From: Erodium maritimum
Lineage: Eukaryota > Streptophyta > Magnoliopsida > Geraniales > Geraniaceae
NCBI GenBank assembly: GCA_963921825.1
Contig: OY997594.1
Location: 29,494,956 to 29,558,955, forward strand
Reading direction: 5' to 3'
Length of the DNA: 64,000 bases
How positions within the stretch are numbered: position 1 is the stretch's first letter; the number at the start of each line of letters is the position of its first letter. Positions 22,258 to 33,043 of the stretch are shown one piece after another. A program made the position numbers and the translations under genes. Under the pieces are notes generated by a model. It worked only from the letters and a program-made list of their open reading frames with translations. It had not been told where the DNA came from and did no database searches.

Positions 22258-24482
22258 TGTCACGCCCCAAATCCGGTTCTTGCCCGGAGTCGAGGCATGA
22301 CTAGTAATAAACGTTTTAAAGACAAATACTCAATAAATAATTCCTGAAAACTCCAATAAGAAACTCAAATCCACAAAATCCAGTTTAAAACATGAATAAC
22401 CCTCAAGGGGTGTAATAATAATTCTCCACAAAATCTGGTCCAACAGAAATAAAGATAAAATCGAAGCCTCTATGGACACCCACACCGAGAAGCTCCCGAG
22501 CCTCTACTCCTCTATCAGGCCTGTAAACACAACAATAAACTCATAGGGTGAGCTTGCGCTCAGTAGGGAAAACACATAATAAGGTGGACCTTAAACTCAA
22601 TAAGGTCAGCAACAAAGTCAACAAAATACATCTTAACAAACACGGGTAATAGATAAACCAGCCAATGCCACACACAGTACACGAATCACATGATCATAGC
22701 ACACCAATCACACAATCACAACTTACCGTTCACTTACCAATCTCGAACCAACGGGGCATCGATCACCTGATTGCACCGCTCGGTACAACCAGTCATACTC
22801 GATGCTCCAAGCAACCATTCAAGTAAATCAAGTAATCATTCGAATACAATCAACGAGCAAGTACGGGTGTAATCAACCAATCATAAAAACCTTCAAATGA
22901 GCATTCACACATGCAATTCAACTAGTTCCGTTAGACTCTTTAGCCTATCCACTAAGCAACCAACAACCAAGCATGCGATCCTAACACGCAACTAATCCGA
23001 GGGCTTTGCCAAGGCTCCTCTACCAGACAAACAATTCCCAAGTATTGAAAGCGAGTTACACTAGTGATTGACATCCTAATCAGTCACCACTAGACACTTC
23101 CGGTTATTAGTAATTGAAAGACAATTATACTAGTTATTCGCATCCTATAGGCATTTCTAGGACCTTTCCAATTTTATTAGCCTAACATGCATACTAAGCG
23201 TCATAAACGAGGGGTTAAGGCTTTCCCTACATCAAGGTCGTCCTCTCAACACTTTGATGAAGCCCGGTGGTCACCACTTCGTTCTTCACTCGGGTCCCGG
23301 CGTGATCTTTGCTCCTCTAGCTCGATCCCCAAAGTCTTGGACATAAAGAAACGTTAAATTAGACTCCACTTAATCAGCAAGTAAGACCCCCAAGGACCTT
23401 CCAAAGTTCAGCTCAAAACTAAGATCAACCAAGGCGAAAAACCCTCAAAGAAACCCCCACCCTGGTCTGTCACGGACCTGGTCACGGATCCGTGAGGCCA
23501 ACCATCACGGTTACCATCACGGAGCCGTGACGAGTGCCGTCACGGACTCCCCCACGGAGCCGTGACGTCGCCCGTCACGGGATCCGTCACGGATCCGTGG
23601 CGCACCAGGGCAGTTTCGCCCTTCTTCAACCTCCAGCTACTTCTCTCCGAAAACCCACCTTCAAACCCCAAATTTTACCCCTTCCAACTCCCAAAACAGT
23701 CCAAATCCTTCAATACTCCTCTACCCATAGTAGGAATCAACACACAAACAAGTTTCCAATGATTCATCAAATCAAACCCAACTCAAAAGCTCCAACAAAC
23801 TAATGATTCCTCAACAAAAACCCAACAAAGCTTCTCATCAACAACATCTCCCACCATTTCTACTCAAACCCAACAACATCTAGCAATTTCACCCAAAACC
23901 CATGAAAAGAGATGAAGAGAAATGAGGATTAGAGAGTTCCATTACCTCTAGAATGTTGAGATGAAGAAGATGGTAGTGATTTTGAGGAGGGATGGCTAGA
24001 GGAAGGCTTCAAGTGGCCTCTTTTTCCTTGATTCTTCTTCAAAGCTCCATGGGAGCTCCTCTCTCTTGCTCCTACTCCAATTTTCGGCTACACCAAGTAA
24101 AATGGGTTGGTTTTGCTTTTCCAAACTCATATAATACCTAGATGTGTCAAATGACCAAAAGCCCTTGAGCTAGAATCCCTTGTAGAAGCTTTTGGGAGGG
24201 TAAAAGGGTCTAAGACTACTCCTTTTTCTCTCTTTCAACCAAAAGGGGACAAGTGTCCAAAGGTTATTTACTTTTTCCAAAATAAATTCCATCACAATAA
24301 AATAATGCTTTTAGTCGATAAAAAGTCTCGTTTTGACCAAAATTGACTTTCTCCAACATTATACTCAAACGAAAGGAATTTCTCCCCTTAAGCCAACCGT
24401 GATGATGGCTAATTCGTTTGGGTTCCGGAAAAGTCCCGAGTGAGTTCTTGAGTCACCGGTTCGACCGGAAGCGGGTCTTACA
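22258..24482 (-). repeat. 5' LTR of element B
   Basis: A complete 2,225-bp LTR, TGTCACGCCCC to GGGTCTTACA on the plus strand. It differs from the A/C/solo family apart from the first bases. About 23468-23602 is a dense cluster of short palindromes built on CACGGATCCGTG and CACGGAGCCGTG. Confidence 0.88.
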
Positions 24483-27204
24483 CAAAATAATATTTACACC
24501 TCAAAATAAGTCCCAACAATTGGACAAAAACGTGGTACACGTCACTAGACTCAAAATAACCCAGAAACCCGCTTCAATCTCTTCAAGCTTCAGAAGCTCA
24601 CCTAGTCCAGACTGCGAACGGTACCTGTAGGAAAAGCAGCTAGGGGTGAGCGTTCGCTCACCATCACAGATAACAGACTGACTACGGCATACTTAGCAGA
24701 CAAAGCCGGTGACACCAACAACGACTCAAATGACACACACACGACCAATACTTTCCTCAACCGACTCTACACTCGTACACGTGATGTAGACCCCACACAA
24801 CGATTGACGACCTCCTCCAAAGACACGACTGACAACCACGCAATACCAACATCACAAAGGATCGCACACCAAACAAGATCACAAAGGATCGCATACCAGC
24901 TGCTCAGTAACCCAAACTCTGTCTCTCGCCCTTTACCGATCCCAGTCAGGTCAGGCGGTCGACCTGTCGCACAACTTCTCCCGATCCCAGTCGGGAGGCT
25001 AACCCACAACCTCTCCGCTTCACCCGATCCCAGTCGGGTGGTTAGCCACTCCCGCGCGTCCTTCCCCCGATCCCAGTCGGGGAGCTAGCCCACAACCTCT
25101 CCGCTTCTCCCGATCCCAGTCGGGAGGCTAGCTACACCACACAACCTCCACCATTATCAGGTAACCAATCACAATCACAAACAAAGTTCAATAGACAGTA
25201 ACGACACCAGTCCCAAACTCCACAGACAAATCAAGGTCACCAAGACACCAACAACAAAACACGGGTTCAACAACCCAACGGGCCCTCATGGCCACCCAAG
25301 ACATCAACGGTAAAGTACGGGTTCACAACCCCACGGGCACTCACGGCAACCCAAGATACCAACAACAAACACGGGCTCTCATGGCCACCCAAGACTCAAC
25401 AATAACACACGGGCTCTCATGGCCACTCAAAACTCAACAATAATAACACGGGCTCTCATGGCCACCCAAAACTCAATTTACACAAACCACCTCCGGGCAT
25501 GGTCATATGCCTCCAGTAATTCTAATATCGCTAAGTTCTCTGTTCCTACGACACTACTAAGTGTCACATGCTTTTCTCATAAACGCTACATTCCCGTATC
25601 ATGCTTCTCTAATATTTAAATAAACCTACTCAACCCACGACACCCCGGTGTCACATGCAATTCTATTGTTAACTTTCCCTAGTCAGGGCCGAGATCCGGC
25701 TACTTTTCCCTACCTCGTATAAGTCCTCCAAAAGTGCCCAACTAAGCCTCGGCGCGATCGCAGTCACTCGCCTAGTTTCCCTTTGCCTCGGTCCGCAGCA
25801 CGATCTAAGAGAACACAAATTTAAGGCACTTTTAAACTAGTATGAATAATCCGAAATTCAATAAACTTAACGCCCAAACGTAACCCCGACAATGTCGATC
25901 ACTCCCAAACTTCCCAATTACTCGACATTGTCGATAAAGGACTCGTAAAGGCCCGATTCGCCCGACATGGCGAATCTGCCCGGGTTTTGTAAATGCCCTT
26001 CCGGGGCTCCAAAAGTCCCCGTTTTCGTTTCTATGGTCTTAGAATAAATCAAGAATCCCAAGGCACTTGACGGAATCGAATTCCGACTTCCGAGTCAATT
26101 AATTAACGTTTAAAGTTTCTAAAACCCGTTAATTACAACTCTTCCAATTTAATTCCAAATTTCGATTCGGTTAAGGATAAATGGTCCGGGGAACGTTTTA
26201 AACCACCCGAACACTAAACCCGATCACTTGAGCACGTGGGCCCCACCCGGCCCACTTGGCCGTGGGCCCTAGGGTTTCAATGGGGGCTCGGCCACCATGG
26301 TGGTGGCTGGTCTCAACTCCGGCCAGCCACCCCATGGCCGGCCGGCCACCACCCACGGTGGCCGGAGCTCCTCTCGAGCTTCCGGTCACCGGAAAACATG
26401 CCTCTTCGCCTCCAAACACCTCCAAACGTCTCCAACAATTCTCCCAACCTCACTACAACCCGAACTCATCAATAATAACCAAACCCTAACATGTGAAAAT
26501 TATCAAAACAACGATCGGTTTGGTTCTTACCAAAGAGGAAGACGAGGGGAAGTCAAATGCTCCTTGCCTTGAGACGATCCAAAGGCTCGATTTCTCCCAA
26601 CCGTAACTCCTTTCTCCTTCTCTCTTCTTCTTCTTCTTCTTCTCTCTCTAAACTCTCTCTTCTCTTTTCTAAAACTAACTCCTTTTTTTCTATTTTCTTT
26701 TCTCCTTTTTTTATATATGGCCGGCCACCTATAGCCCCCACCACTAATTTTCCCCCAAAACTAACACCACCACTTGTTGGACAAGTGGCAAGGTGGGTCC
26801 CACACCTTTTGGAAAATATCTACTAGATATTTTCCAATCAGATTCACGAAAATCGGTCGTTTCGGGCCCCGAACGGGCACTTTTTCCATGAAATTACGAA
26901 ACTTGGCGGGTTACAAGGAAACGGCTCAACTAAGACCGCTGCGACGACGGCTAAGCTTTTTGGATCCAAAACGGTCCTCGAATGGACCAAAACGTCGATA
27001 GGTTGACTTTTCGAGGGAAAAGTCAACATTTCCCAAATTGATAAGAAAGTTGCCCTGAGTTCCCCGGAACTCATTTTGGTCGATAACGGGGTCAACTTAA
27101 GTCCGGTATGACCCTCGGGGTCAATTTCAGTGTCTGTCTTAAAATTCTTAAATTTTCCTGTTTTTCGCAGGTTTGACTGTCGTTGACCGGAAGTGGTTAT
27201 TACA
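24483..27204 (-). repeat. 5' LTR of element A, second fragment
   Basis: Resumes at the equivalent of 1191 in the left LTR and runs to GGTTATTACA. It carries the same landmarks: palindrome 24645-24662, GATCCCAGTCGGG units about 24945-25130, and CTCATGGCC array about 25260-25475. The array is shorter than in the left LTR by about one unit. Confidence 0.92.
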
Positions 27205-27905
27205 GTATCAACGATTGAGATTAGTAGCCACCTGCAGGGTATCAGATAACCATCGCCATAAGAAAATCTTAAACCACGGAGGAACCGTTATGTCCCATAT
27301 AGATGCCTAGAGGACCTCGTTATTGTGTTGGCGAGATTGATGACAGATGGTAGCTAATACCTTACAGCCTTTTTTAGTCGAGTAGAGGTCTTGCCTATCC
27401 GAAGCCCGGTACCATTCATCCCAGATTCGAACGTCTGAGAGGGGGATATACAATATATTAACGCGATCAAGCGGAGCAAACAATTGGATAATGAGGTTCA
27501 CGTCCCAGCAACGGGAGCCCGGAACCATTAAGCCATCCACATTAGCTCCCTCTAGGGGAATTGAGGGGACCTGGATATCCGAGGTCGGCCCAATCAGCCA
27601 TGGTGCTCCTAGAATTTGAGTGTCCCTTCTATCTTCGATAGCTATCCGAAGGCCATTACGGATCATACTCTAGGTCAAAAAGATGTTAGCCCACGTAAAA
27701 TTCATATTTAGGCCGATTGTTGCAAAAAAGGAAGTCCGTTTTCAAAAAGTATCGGACCTTCAAGACTTTTTCCATTAGGAAGTGTGGCCAATGAATGAGG
27801 CTACAAGCTTGTTTCCCAAAGAGTGTCGTATTGACGTCTTGTACGTGCCGAAAAGCCATCACCCACAGTCCTTCGGCATACACAATTTATCCCAATTATA
27901 ACATC
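27205..27905 (-). pseudogene. LINE ORF2, region downstream of RT (5' half of the split LINE)
   Basis: Three overlapping frames give the stretch between the RT and zinc-binding domains of plant LINEs. In order they are WDKLCMPKDCG, then VLKVRYFLKTDFL, then TQILGAPWLIGPTS, then WYRASDRQDLYSTKKG, then PPWFKIFLWRWLSDTLQ up to the insertion point. The next residues are found at 1077 on the other side of element A. Frame breaks lie near 27680 and near 27300. LINE similarity stops at about 27905, so the element is probably 5'-truncated, as is usual for LINEs, and has no RT domain left. Confidence 0.82.
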
Positions 27906-27906
27906 G

Positions 27907-27977
27907 AAAAAGTGCACCTAGAAAAAGAGTTAACATATATTAGATTTGAGTTATCAAATATTAAAAAGTGCACCTAG
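27907..27977. repeat. 15-bp direct repeat flanking a 41-bp insert
   Basis: AAAAAGTGCACCTAG occurs at 27907-27921 and again at 27963-27977, exactly at the 5' boundary of the LINE. The intervening sequence is AT-rich. It could be a small insertion with target duplication or repair filler. Confidence 0.6.
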
Positions 27978-28748
27978 GTAATCGAGGACAACCTTGGAAG
28001 CCCAGTCCAAGAACCATTTGATTTAACCTACTTTTGTTGTCAAAACAGACATTGTTACAACCGTCGATACTCTTCACTTGGATACATGTCTCGATCGTCC
28101 TCTTTTGGAATATCGAACGTTTCTTCTTCATGGATGTTTGAAATCGGCGTCTTTGTCCGTCTCCTTTTCTTTGCTTTTTTTTCCAATGATGTTCTCTCTT
28201 TCCTTCCTCCTCTGTGTAGATATGAAATCTCGAACGCTTCTCCTCCTTGCAGATATGAAATCACCGTTTCTACACTACAGTTATTTTGCAACTAGAAATT
28301 GATGATGAAGAAGACGAAGATAAAAAACAAATCTACACTGCGTTTAGACCATCCTTCCCTGATATTTGTTCTTAAAATCTTGTTTCTCCTTCTAAATATT
28401 ACTTCATACTGTCCAGATCGAACTCCCTTCTTGTGTGAATTTGGGGCTCACCTATTTTCGATTGTCCGGTAAAAATACCAACACTGACCATACCTTTTGC
28501 CAACTAGTTAAATTCTCTTCCAACGGTTTTAGCTACCGGAGCCAATGAACTTTTCTAGAACACTGGGAATGGCGGTCCAGTGGTAGGAAAAGGCTGTAGA
28601 TACCGATCATCGATTGATACCCGACCCTAAATATTATTATGGTAACTTTATTAGAGAGGAGGAATAACAAGCCCCTATAAGACGATAATGTGTTACAAAG
28701 AACAAGATCTCTTAACATGTTTAATCAATGGGATAAAAGTGAGATATA
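27978..28748. other. Unassigned stretch, no gene supported
   Basis: Short ORFs overlap on both strands around 28055-28302 (one a basic and acidic 78-residue frame). None matches a family I recognise, and no splice or start context favours one. The region may be 5' flank of the LINE. Confidence 0.35.
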
Positions 28749-29264
28749 AGGCCAATATCTAGTATAAACAACCCTTATCGTGCAAAATAAGAACCTTTAT
28801 ATGCAGTTAAGTATAAGCAATAGACACAAGAGATCAAAAGGAGAAATTTGAATTTTTGCGTTAATATAGGACGTGTTGACCACTACTGTAGCGCATGTTG
28901 ACCACTATTGTAGCACACACTTCAACCAAATGTGTGGGCACCTTACATACAAAGTGTTGGTACCTTACATACAAGGTGTTGGTACTTACATGCAAATGAT
29001 GGATACCTTGCTTACAAAAAAATGTTGGTACCTTATATACACGGGTGCTAGTACCTTACATATATGGGCGCTGGTACATTTTGTGTGCAACATAAATAGC
29101 CAACACGCGTTACAATGTAGTCAAAGGGTGGGAAACTTTGCATTATTTACTAAATTTGCACTACGCATTGGCAACATCTAGGCCTTTAGATTTCGCGAAT
29201 CTAATGATTCTTATTGGTTTGTAGTTTGCACGATAAGGTCTTGTTTGAGTTTGATAGTGATTCC
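28749..29264. mobile_element. MITE-like element 1
   Basis: Left end has 'ATATCTAGTATAAACAACCC' then TTATCGTGCAAAATAAGAACC. The right end read in reverse has CTTATCGTGCAAACTACAAACC. These are inverted termini shared with several other elements nearby. Inside, units containing 'GTTGGTACCTTACATACA' repeat at about 28910-29080. No transposase is encoded. Confidence 0.6.
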
Positions 29265-29454
29265 ATATATATAAGGACGATATGTAGTAAAAATCGCTCT
29301 TATTATGCAAATTACGAACTCACAGGAAGGCGGCGTGTGTTCTTTTCGCGCGTGCGAACGTTAGTTGCGCGCGCGCATAAAACTGGTACCCCTCATGCAA
29401 AGTGTTGGTACCTTACATACACAAGTGTTGGTTTTATGTTTATTATGACAGTTT

Positions 29455-29690
29455 CATGCTTCTGTGGTTCACTGTGGGGTAATTTCGGGCTTTGCTTGTG
29501 GCACATGTTTGGGTTAGTTTTCAAAATTTTAAATTGTGATTTGGTTACTTGTGGGGTAAGCAAGGTCTCTTAGGTGGGTTTGTTTTAGGTACTTGTTTGG
29601 TTTCACTTGAGTGGCTACTTTTGTCACTTGGCCCTTTCTTCATTTTGAAGAATTGGTCTTTTAATAAAACCATTGCTGATCAAAATTTTT
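29455..29690 (+). mobile_element. Possible LINE 3' tail
   Basis: The sequence around 29600-29690 (GGTCTTTTAATAAAACC, then GCTGATCAAAA) resembles the 3' untranslated end of plant LINEs. No coding part remains and no target duplication was found, so this is tentative. Confidence 0.3.
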
Positions 29691-30030
29691 TTCCAGAAAA
29701 ACTGATTTACAATCAAAGCCTCATGTGTTTATACAGCGAAACTAAACTCCAACGTCCTAATACAATAAGGACATTAATCCCAAAGTCCTAATACAAATAA
29801 AGGAAGTCTGGAAACCCTAAAACAAAGAGGAAACAAACACTCGGACTCGAAATGTACGAATTTGACCCTCTAGATGACCCCGATGGCCGAGAAACATCAT
29901 ACATCATGGAAAAGCCATGTGTTTTGCTCGGGAGGCCGTTTCAACCCAAAAAATGCTAGGGTTTTTTCGAATTATAATACTGACTCCTTTTCGGGTTCTC
30001 CAACTACCGCATCAATACGTCTACGATATG
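29691..30030. other. Unassigned, inside MITE-like element 2
   Basis: Contains two copies of the word 'GTCCTAATACAA' (29754-29800) and no supported gene. Confidence 0.3.
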
Positions 30031-30523
30031 GACTGTGTCACATACACAAGTGTTGGTACCTTAAATACGCAGGTGCTGGTACTTTATCTACACGGGTGCT
30101 AGAACCAACATGCAGGGTTGTGGTGGTGCCACGTACCAAAACTTTGCATGAGTGAAAAATGACATGTGTCGGCATTGTATGGAAGGTTCCAACGCTTTGC
30201 ATGAGGGGTAGTACCGCTACATTACATGCACAAGTGCTGATACTTTATATACATGGGTGTTGGTACCACATGTACTAGCACTTGCACGTTGGTACTAGCA
30301 CTTTGTATGCACGAAACAAGGACACATGTCACCATTTGTATGGAAGGGTACCTCCGCTTTGCATGGGGAGTATCAGAGCTGTGCACGTGTGAAAATGAAA
30401 TGTGTCGCCCTCTTGTGAGTTTACAGTTTGCACAATAAGGACGTGTTCGCGTTTCATACCGAGTCTATATATATATATGAGAACAATCAGGTGTGAACCC
30501 CCAATTACAATGTGAGCCTATGA

Positions 30524-32144
30524 ACTCAACCACAATGCGCCAAGTGTCCCGCTTAGAAAATGTTCCCCTTTTAAAAAAATGAAGTTTGCTAATTTATTGA
30601 TTCCCGTTTCATTTCAACTCCGATTTATTTTTTCTTGCGCCAATATTCTTATTTTTTCAATGACTTTCTAAAAATTAGTGTATTGAATATGTTTTGGTGT
30701 GTTTTTAATACGAGTGTGGATGTGTAGATATGAGTGAGAAAATGCCACAAATAAACACATGGAGGCAAAGGATCGAAAGTGGGGAAGGTTACCGGCGAGA
30801 GATTTACAGAGGTCGTCTCGATGCACACAACCAACTGATGAGGGATTATTTCACCGAGAACCCAATCTATGGGCCCAAGATGTTTGGGCGTCGATTTCAT
30901 ATGTCCCGACCACTATTTCAACGGGTTATGGATGTGGTTGCGGCGCATGAAATTTACTTCATCCAAAAGGTGGACGGTTTCAGACGCTTGGGGTTATCGA
31001 CGCACCAGAAATGCACCGCCGTGATCCGAATGCTAGCGTATGGGTGCTTAGCCGAATCATTGGACGAAAACCTTACATATGACGGTAAGTATTAGACTCA
31101 AATGTTTAAAACGCTTTTGTAAGGCCGTTATTGAGGTGTTCATGGAGGTATACGAGCGGAAGCCAACACCGGAGGACATGCATCGTTCACTCGATTCGAG
31201 GTACAACCGAGGGTTCTCTGGTATGTTTGGTAGTCTTGACTGCATGCATTGGGAGTGGAAGAATTGTACAGTCGCATTGCAAGGAGCCTTCGGTCGGGGA
31301 GACCACCATAGGGATCCAACCATTATGCTGGAAGCGGTAGCGTCCCGTGATTTATGGATTTGGCATGCGTTTTTCGGTATGTTTGGGTCAAACAACGACA
31401 TCAACGTCCTCCACACCGGCCGCTTATTCAACGACGCTTTCCATGGCTGTGACCTCGTTGTGGAGTACGAGATCAACGAGCATCGCTATGACCACCGTAT
31501 TATTTAGTTGACGGTATTTACCCCACATGGAGTCGGTTCGTGAAGTCGATTCTCCATCCTTATACTCGCAAAGAGAAATTGTTTGCTAAGGTCCGAGAAG
31601 GTGCTCGAAAAGATATTGAACGTGCTTTTGGCGTCCTTCAAGCCCGGTGGCACATAATTTCAAGGCCCGCTCGTATTTGGAATGCTGATACTTTGGCTGA
31701 TATGATGCATGCTTGTATCGTTCTACACAACATGATTCTGAAGGATGAATGCAAACGGTACGCAGTTGGGGATGACGAATTCTATTTTGAATCCCCTCCG
31801 GAAATACCTCGTTGGACAATACCTCAACGATGGCATCAAGGAGGCCCCTTGCTCTATCAAGGAGGCCCCACGATGTACATGCTCTTAACAATGATATGGT
31901 TTGAGAATATGGTATATGTGGTTTACGGATAGTGTGTCTATCATAATTTTTTCTTGTACATGTCTTTTCTTGCTTCAAGACATATTCAATAAGCTGCTTT
32001 ATAGATAGATCTTGGAAAAATAAAAATATTGGCGCAAGAAAAAATTAAATTGGAGTTGAAATAAAGCGAGAAAGATCAAATTAATAAACTTGGTGAAAAA
32101 AAGAGTATTTTCTGAGCGCGACGCGTGGTACGTTGTAGTTGAGT
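30524..32144 (+). mobile_element. PIF/Harbinger transposon
   Basis: Inverted termini of about 40 bp with mismatches: the left begins ACTCAACCACAATGCGCC, and the right end reversed begins ACTCAACTACAACG. The one transposase gene lies between them. The left end sits inside sequence (30479-30523) that resembles the start of a neighbouring MITE-like element. I could not identify the expected 3-bp duplication, so the exact ends are uncertain. Confidence 0.75.
30730..31932 (+). pseudogene. Harbinger-type transposase (DDE nuclease), two frame breaks
   Basis: This is a plant Harbinger nuclease of about 400 residues spread over three frames (30730-31095, about 31085-31507, about 31500-31932). Visible blocks are FGRRFHMSRPLFQRV (N-terminal helix-turn-helix-like region) and then GSLDCMHWEWKNC with the first catalytic Asp. 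These are followed by WIWHAFFGMFGSNNDINVL with the second Asp, and RKDIERAFGVLQARW with the catalytic Glu. All three catalytic residues are retained. The breaks are near 31082 (after LTYDGK) and near 31500, where the YYLVDGIYPTW block lies in the next frame. An intron at the first break cannot be excluded, because GTAAGT lies at the site. No Myb-like partner ORF was seen. Confidence 0.87.
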
Positions 32145-32161
32145 ATATATATATATATATA

Positions 32162-32526
32162 GGGTTGGTATCAAATACAAACCACCCATTATTGTGCAAA
32201 CTACGAACTCACCAGGTGCTGACACGTGGGCGCGCGCGCTGCTGGTGCGCGCGCACAGTGCTGACACGTGGCGCGCATAGTGCTAATAGTTTGGGCGCAC
32301 AGTGCTAATAGTTTGGCACTGTGCTAAACTATTAGCACTGTGCGCGCCAAACTATTAGCACCGTGCACGCGCGTGGTCAACACGCTCACGCGCGCGGGCA
32401 GAGGCGCACGCGAATCTGCCACGGGTCAGCATCGAGCGGGCTCTGCTGACGTCACTTTGACCGCATCCTGTGGCTTAGATTGGTTCGTAGTTTGCACAAT
32501 AAGGGTGGTTTTTACTGGATAGCTAC
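32162..32526. mobile_element. MITE-like fold-back element 3
   Basis: A 365-bp element in a TA repeat. Left end is GGGTTGGTATCAAATAC, with CCACCCATTATTGTGCAAACTACGAAC. The right end reversed is GTAGCTATCCAGTAAA, with CCACCCTTATTGTGCAAACTACGAACC. The centre is palindromic (about 32275-32314 with 32326-32365, units 'GTGCTAATAGTTT'). A close relative is at 53714-54112. Confidence 0.75.
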
Positions 32527-32538
32527 TATATATATATA

Positions 32539-32760
32539 GGGACGCTATCAGGTGCGAACCACCTGTAATATGCGAACCTGCGAACTGCATCAGGACCGTT
32601 CATCTATCAGCAGCGCGCGCGATCTACGGCTCAGAGCTAAGCGCACGAATGCGCGCGAATTGGAACCAATTATGGGCCACGCGCCTCTTCTCAGGGGCAA
32701 AAATGGAATTTACCCTTTTAATTTACGCCCGCGGCCCAGATTCTCTCGCAAAACAGAATA
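32539..32760. mobile_element. Left end of another MITE-like element
   Basis: Starts in the same TA repeat with GGGACGCTATCAGGTGCGAACC, similar to 30479-30500. No matching right end was found before the pararetrovirus at 35279, so it is either truncated or forms the edge of a larger element covering the next 2.5 kb. Confidence 0.4.
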
Positions 32761-33043
32761 ATTATATCCGCAATCTATGCATGTTCTTCTGAGATTTTAA
32801 TTTGGACCAAATTGTCGTAAATAAAAACTGATAAACACAACGCTTGTCGTTTTAAACTGGAAAAAAAATTAAAAAATTCTGATCCTCAAACAAATTCTTC
32901 TATATATGCAAAAAATAATAACAGTATCATCAAAAAAAAATTCTGTCTGCTTTACTTGTTTATCATTTGACCTCTTTATCTTTACAGCAAACAACTTGTT
33001 CTTTATCGGCAAACAGTTATATCTATATCCGCAAACAAATTTC
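32761..33043. other. AT-rich spacer, no gene
   Basis: AT-rich, with scattered 'CGCAAAC' and 'AGCAAAC' words related to the following tandem duplication. No coding potential seen. Confidence 0.4.

Larger units (their letters stand above)
18597..24482 (-). mobile_element. Gypsy element B, deleted chromovirus-like element nested in A's 5' LTR
   Basis: A second, distinct gypsy family on the minus strand: 5' LTR (22258-24482), primer binding site, leader, gag, protease, then a remnant of the 3' LTR. RT, RNase H and integrase are absent. The right end is clean (LTR ends TCTTACA, then element A sequence resumes). The left end is a deletion junction, so no target duplication can be shown; the right copy would be CAAAA (24483-24487). 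Gag and protease resemble those of A, but the LTR sequence differs apart from the shared TGTCACGCCCC end. Confidence 0.88.
1083..27204 (-). mobile_element. Gypsy element A (Tekay/Del-type chromovirus), host of two nested elements
   Basis: The outer boundaries are TGTCACGCCCC at the left and GGTTATTACA at the right, flanked by a perfect 5-bp target-site duplication GTATC (1078-1082 and 27205-27209). Read on the minus strand, the order is 5' LTR (right), primer binding site, leader, gag, protease, RT, RNase H, integrase with chromodomain tail, polypurine tract, 3' LTR (left). The long LTRs and the integrase tail resembling 'YEEQPVRI...' followed by 'EREDE' are typical of Tekay/Del chromoviruses; this lineage call is inference from family knowledge. 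Removing the copia insertion (4838-13299) and element B (18597-24482) leaves an element of roughly 12 kb. It is disabled by in-frame stops in gag, at the gag/protease and protease/RT boundaries and in the chromodomain. Confidence 0.9.
29273..30465. mobile_element. MITE-like element 2 with internal insertion
   Basis: Left end carries TTATTATGCAAATTACGAACTC and the right end, reversed, CTTATTGTGCAAACTGTAAACTC. It abuts element 1 with only a TA-rich spacer between. The inside again has degenerate 'GTTGGTACCTTA' units (29388-29430 and 30040-30310). A LINE-like tail appears inserted at about 29455-29690. Confidence 0.55.

Noticed and set aside
28055-28302. Overlapping ORFs of 69-78 codons as a small gene
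   Set aside because: Three frames on two strands are equally open, with no start context, domain or conservation to choose one.
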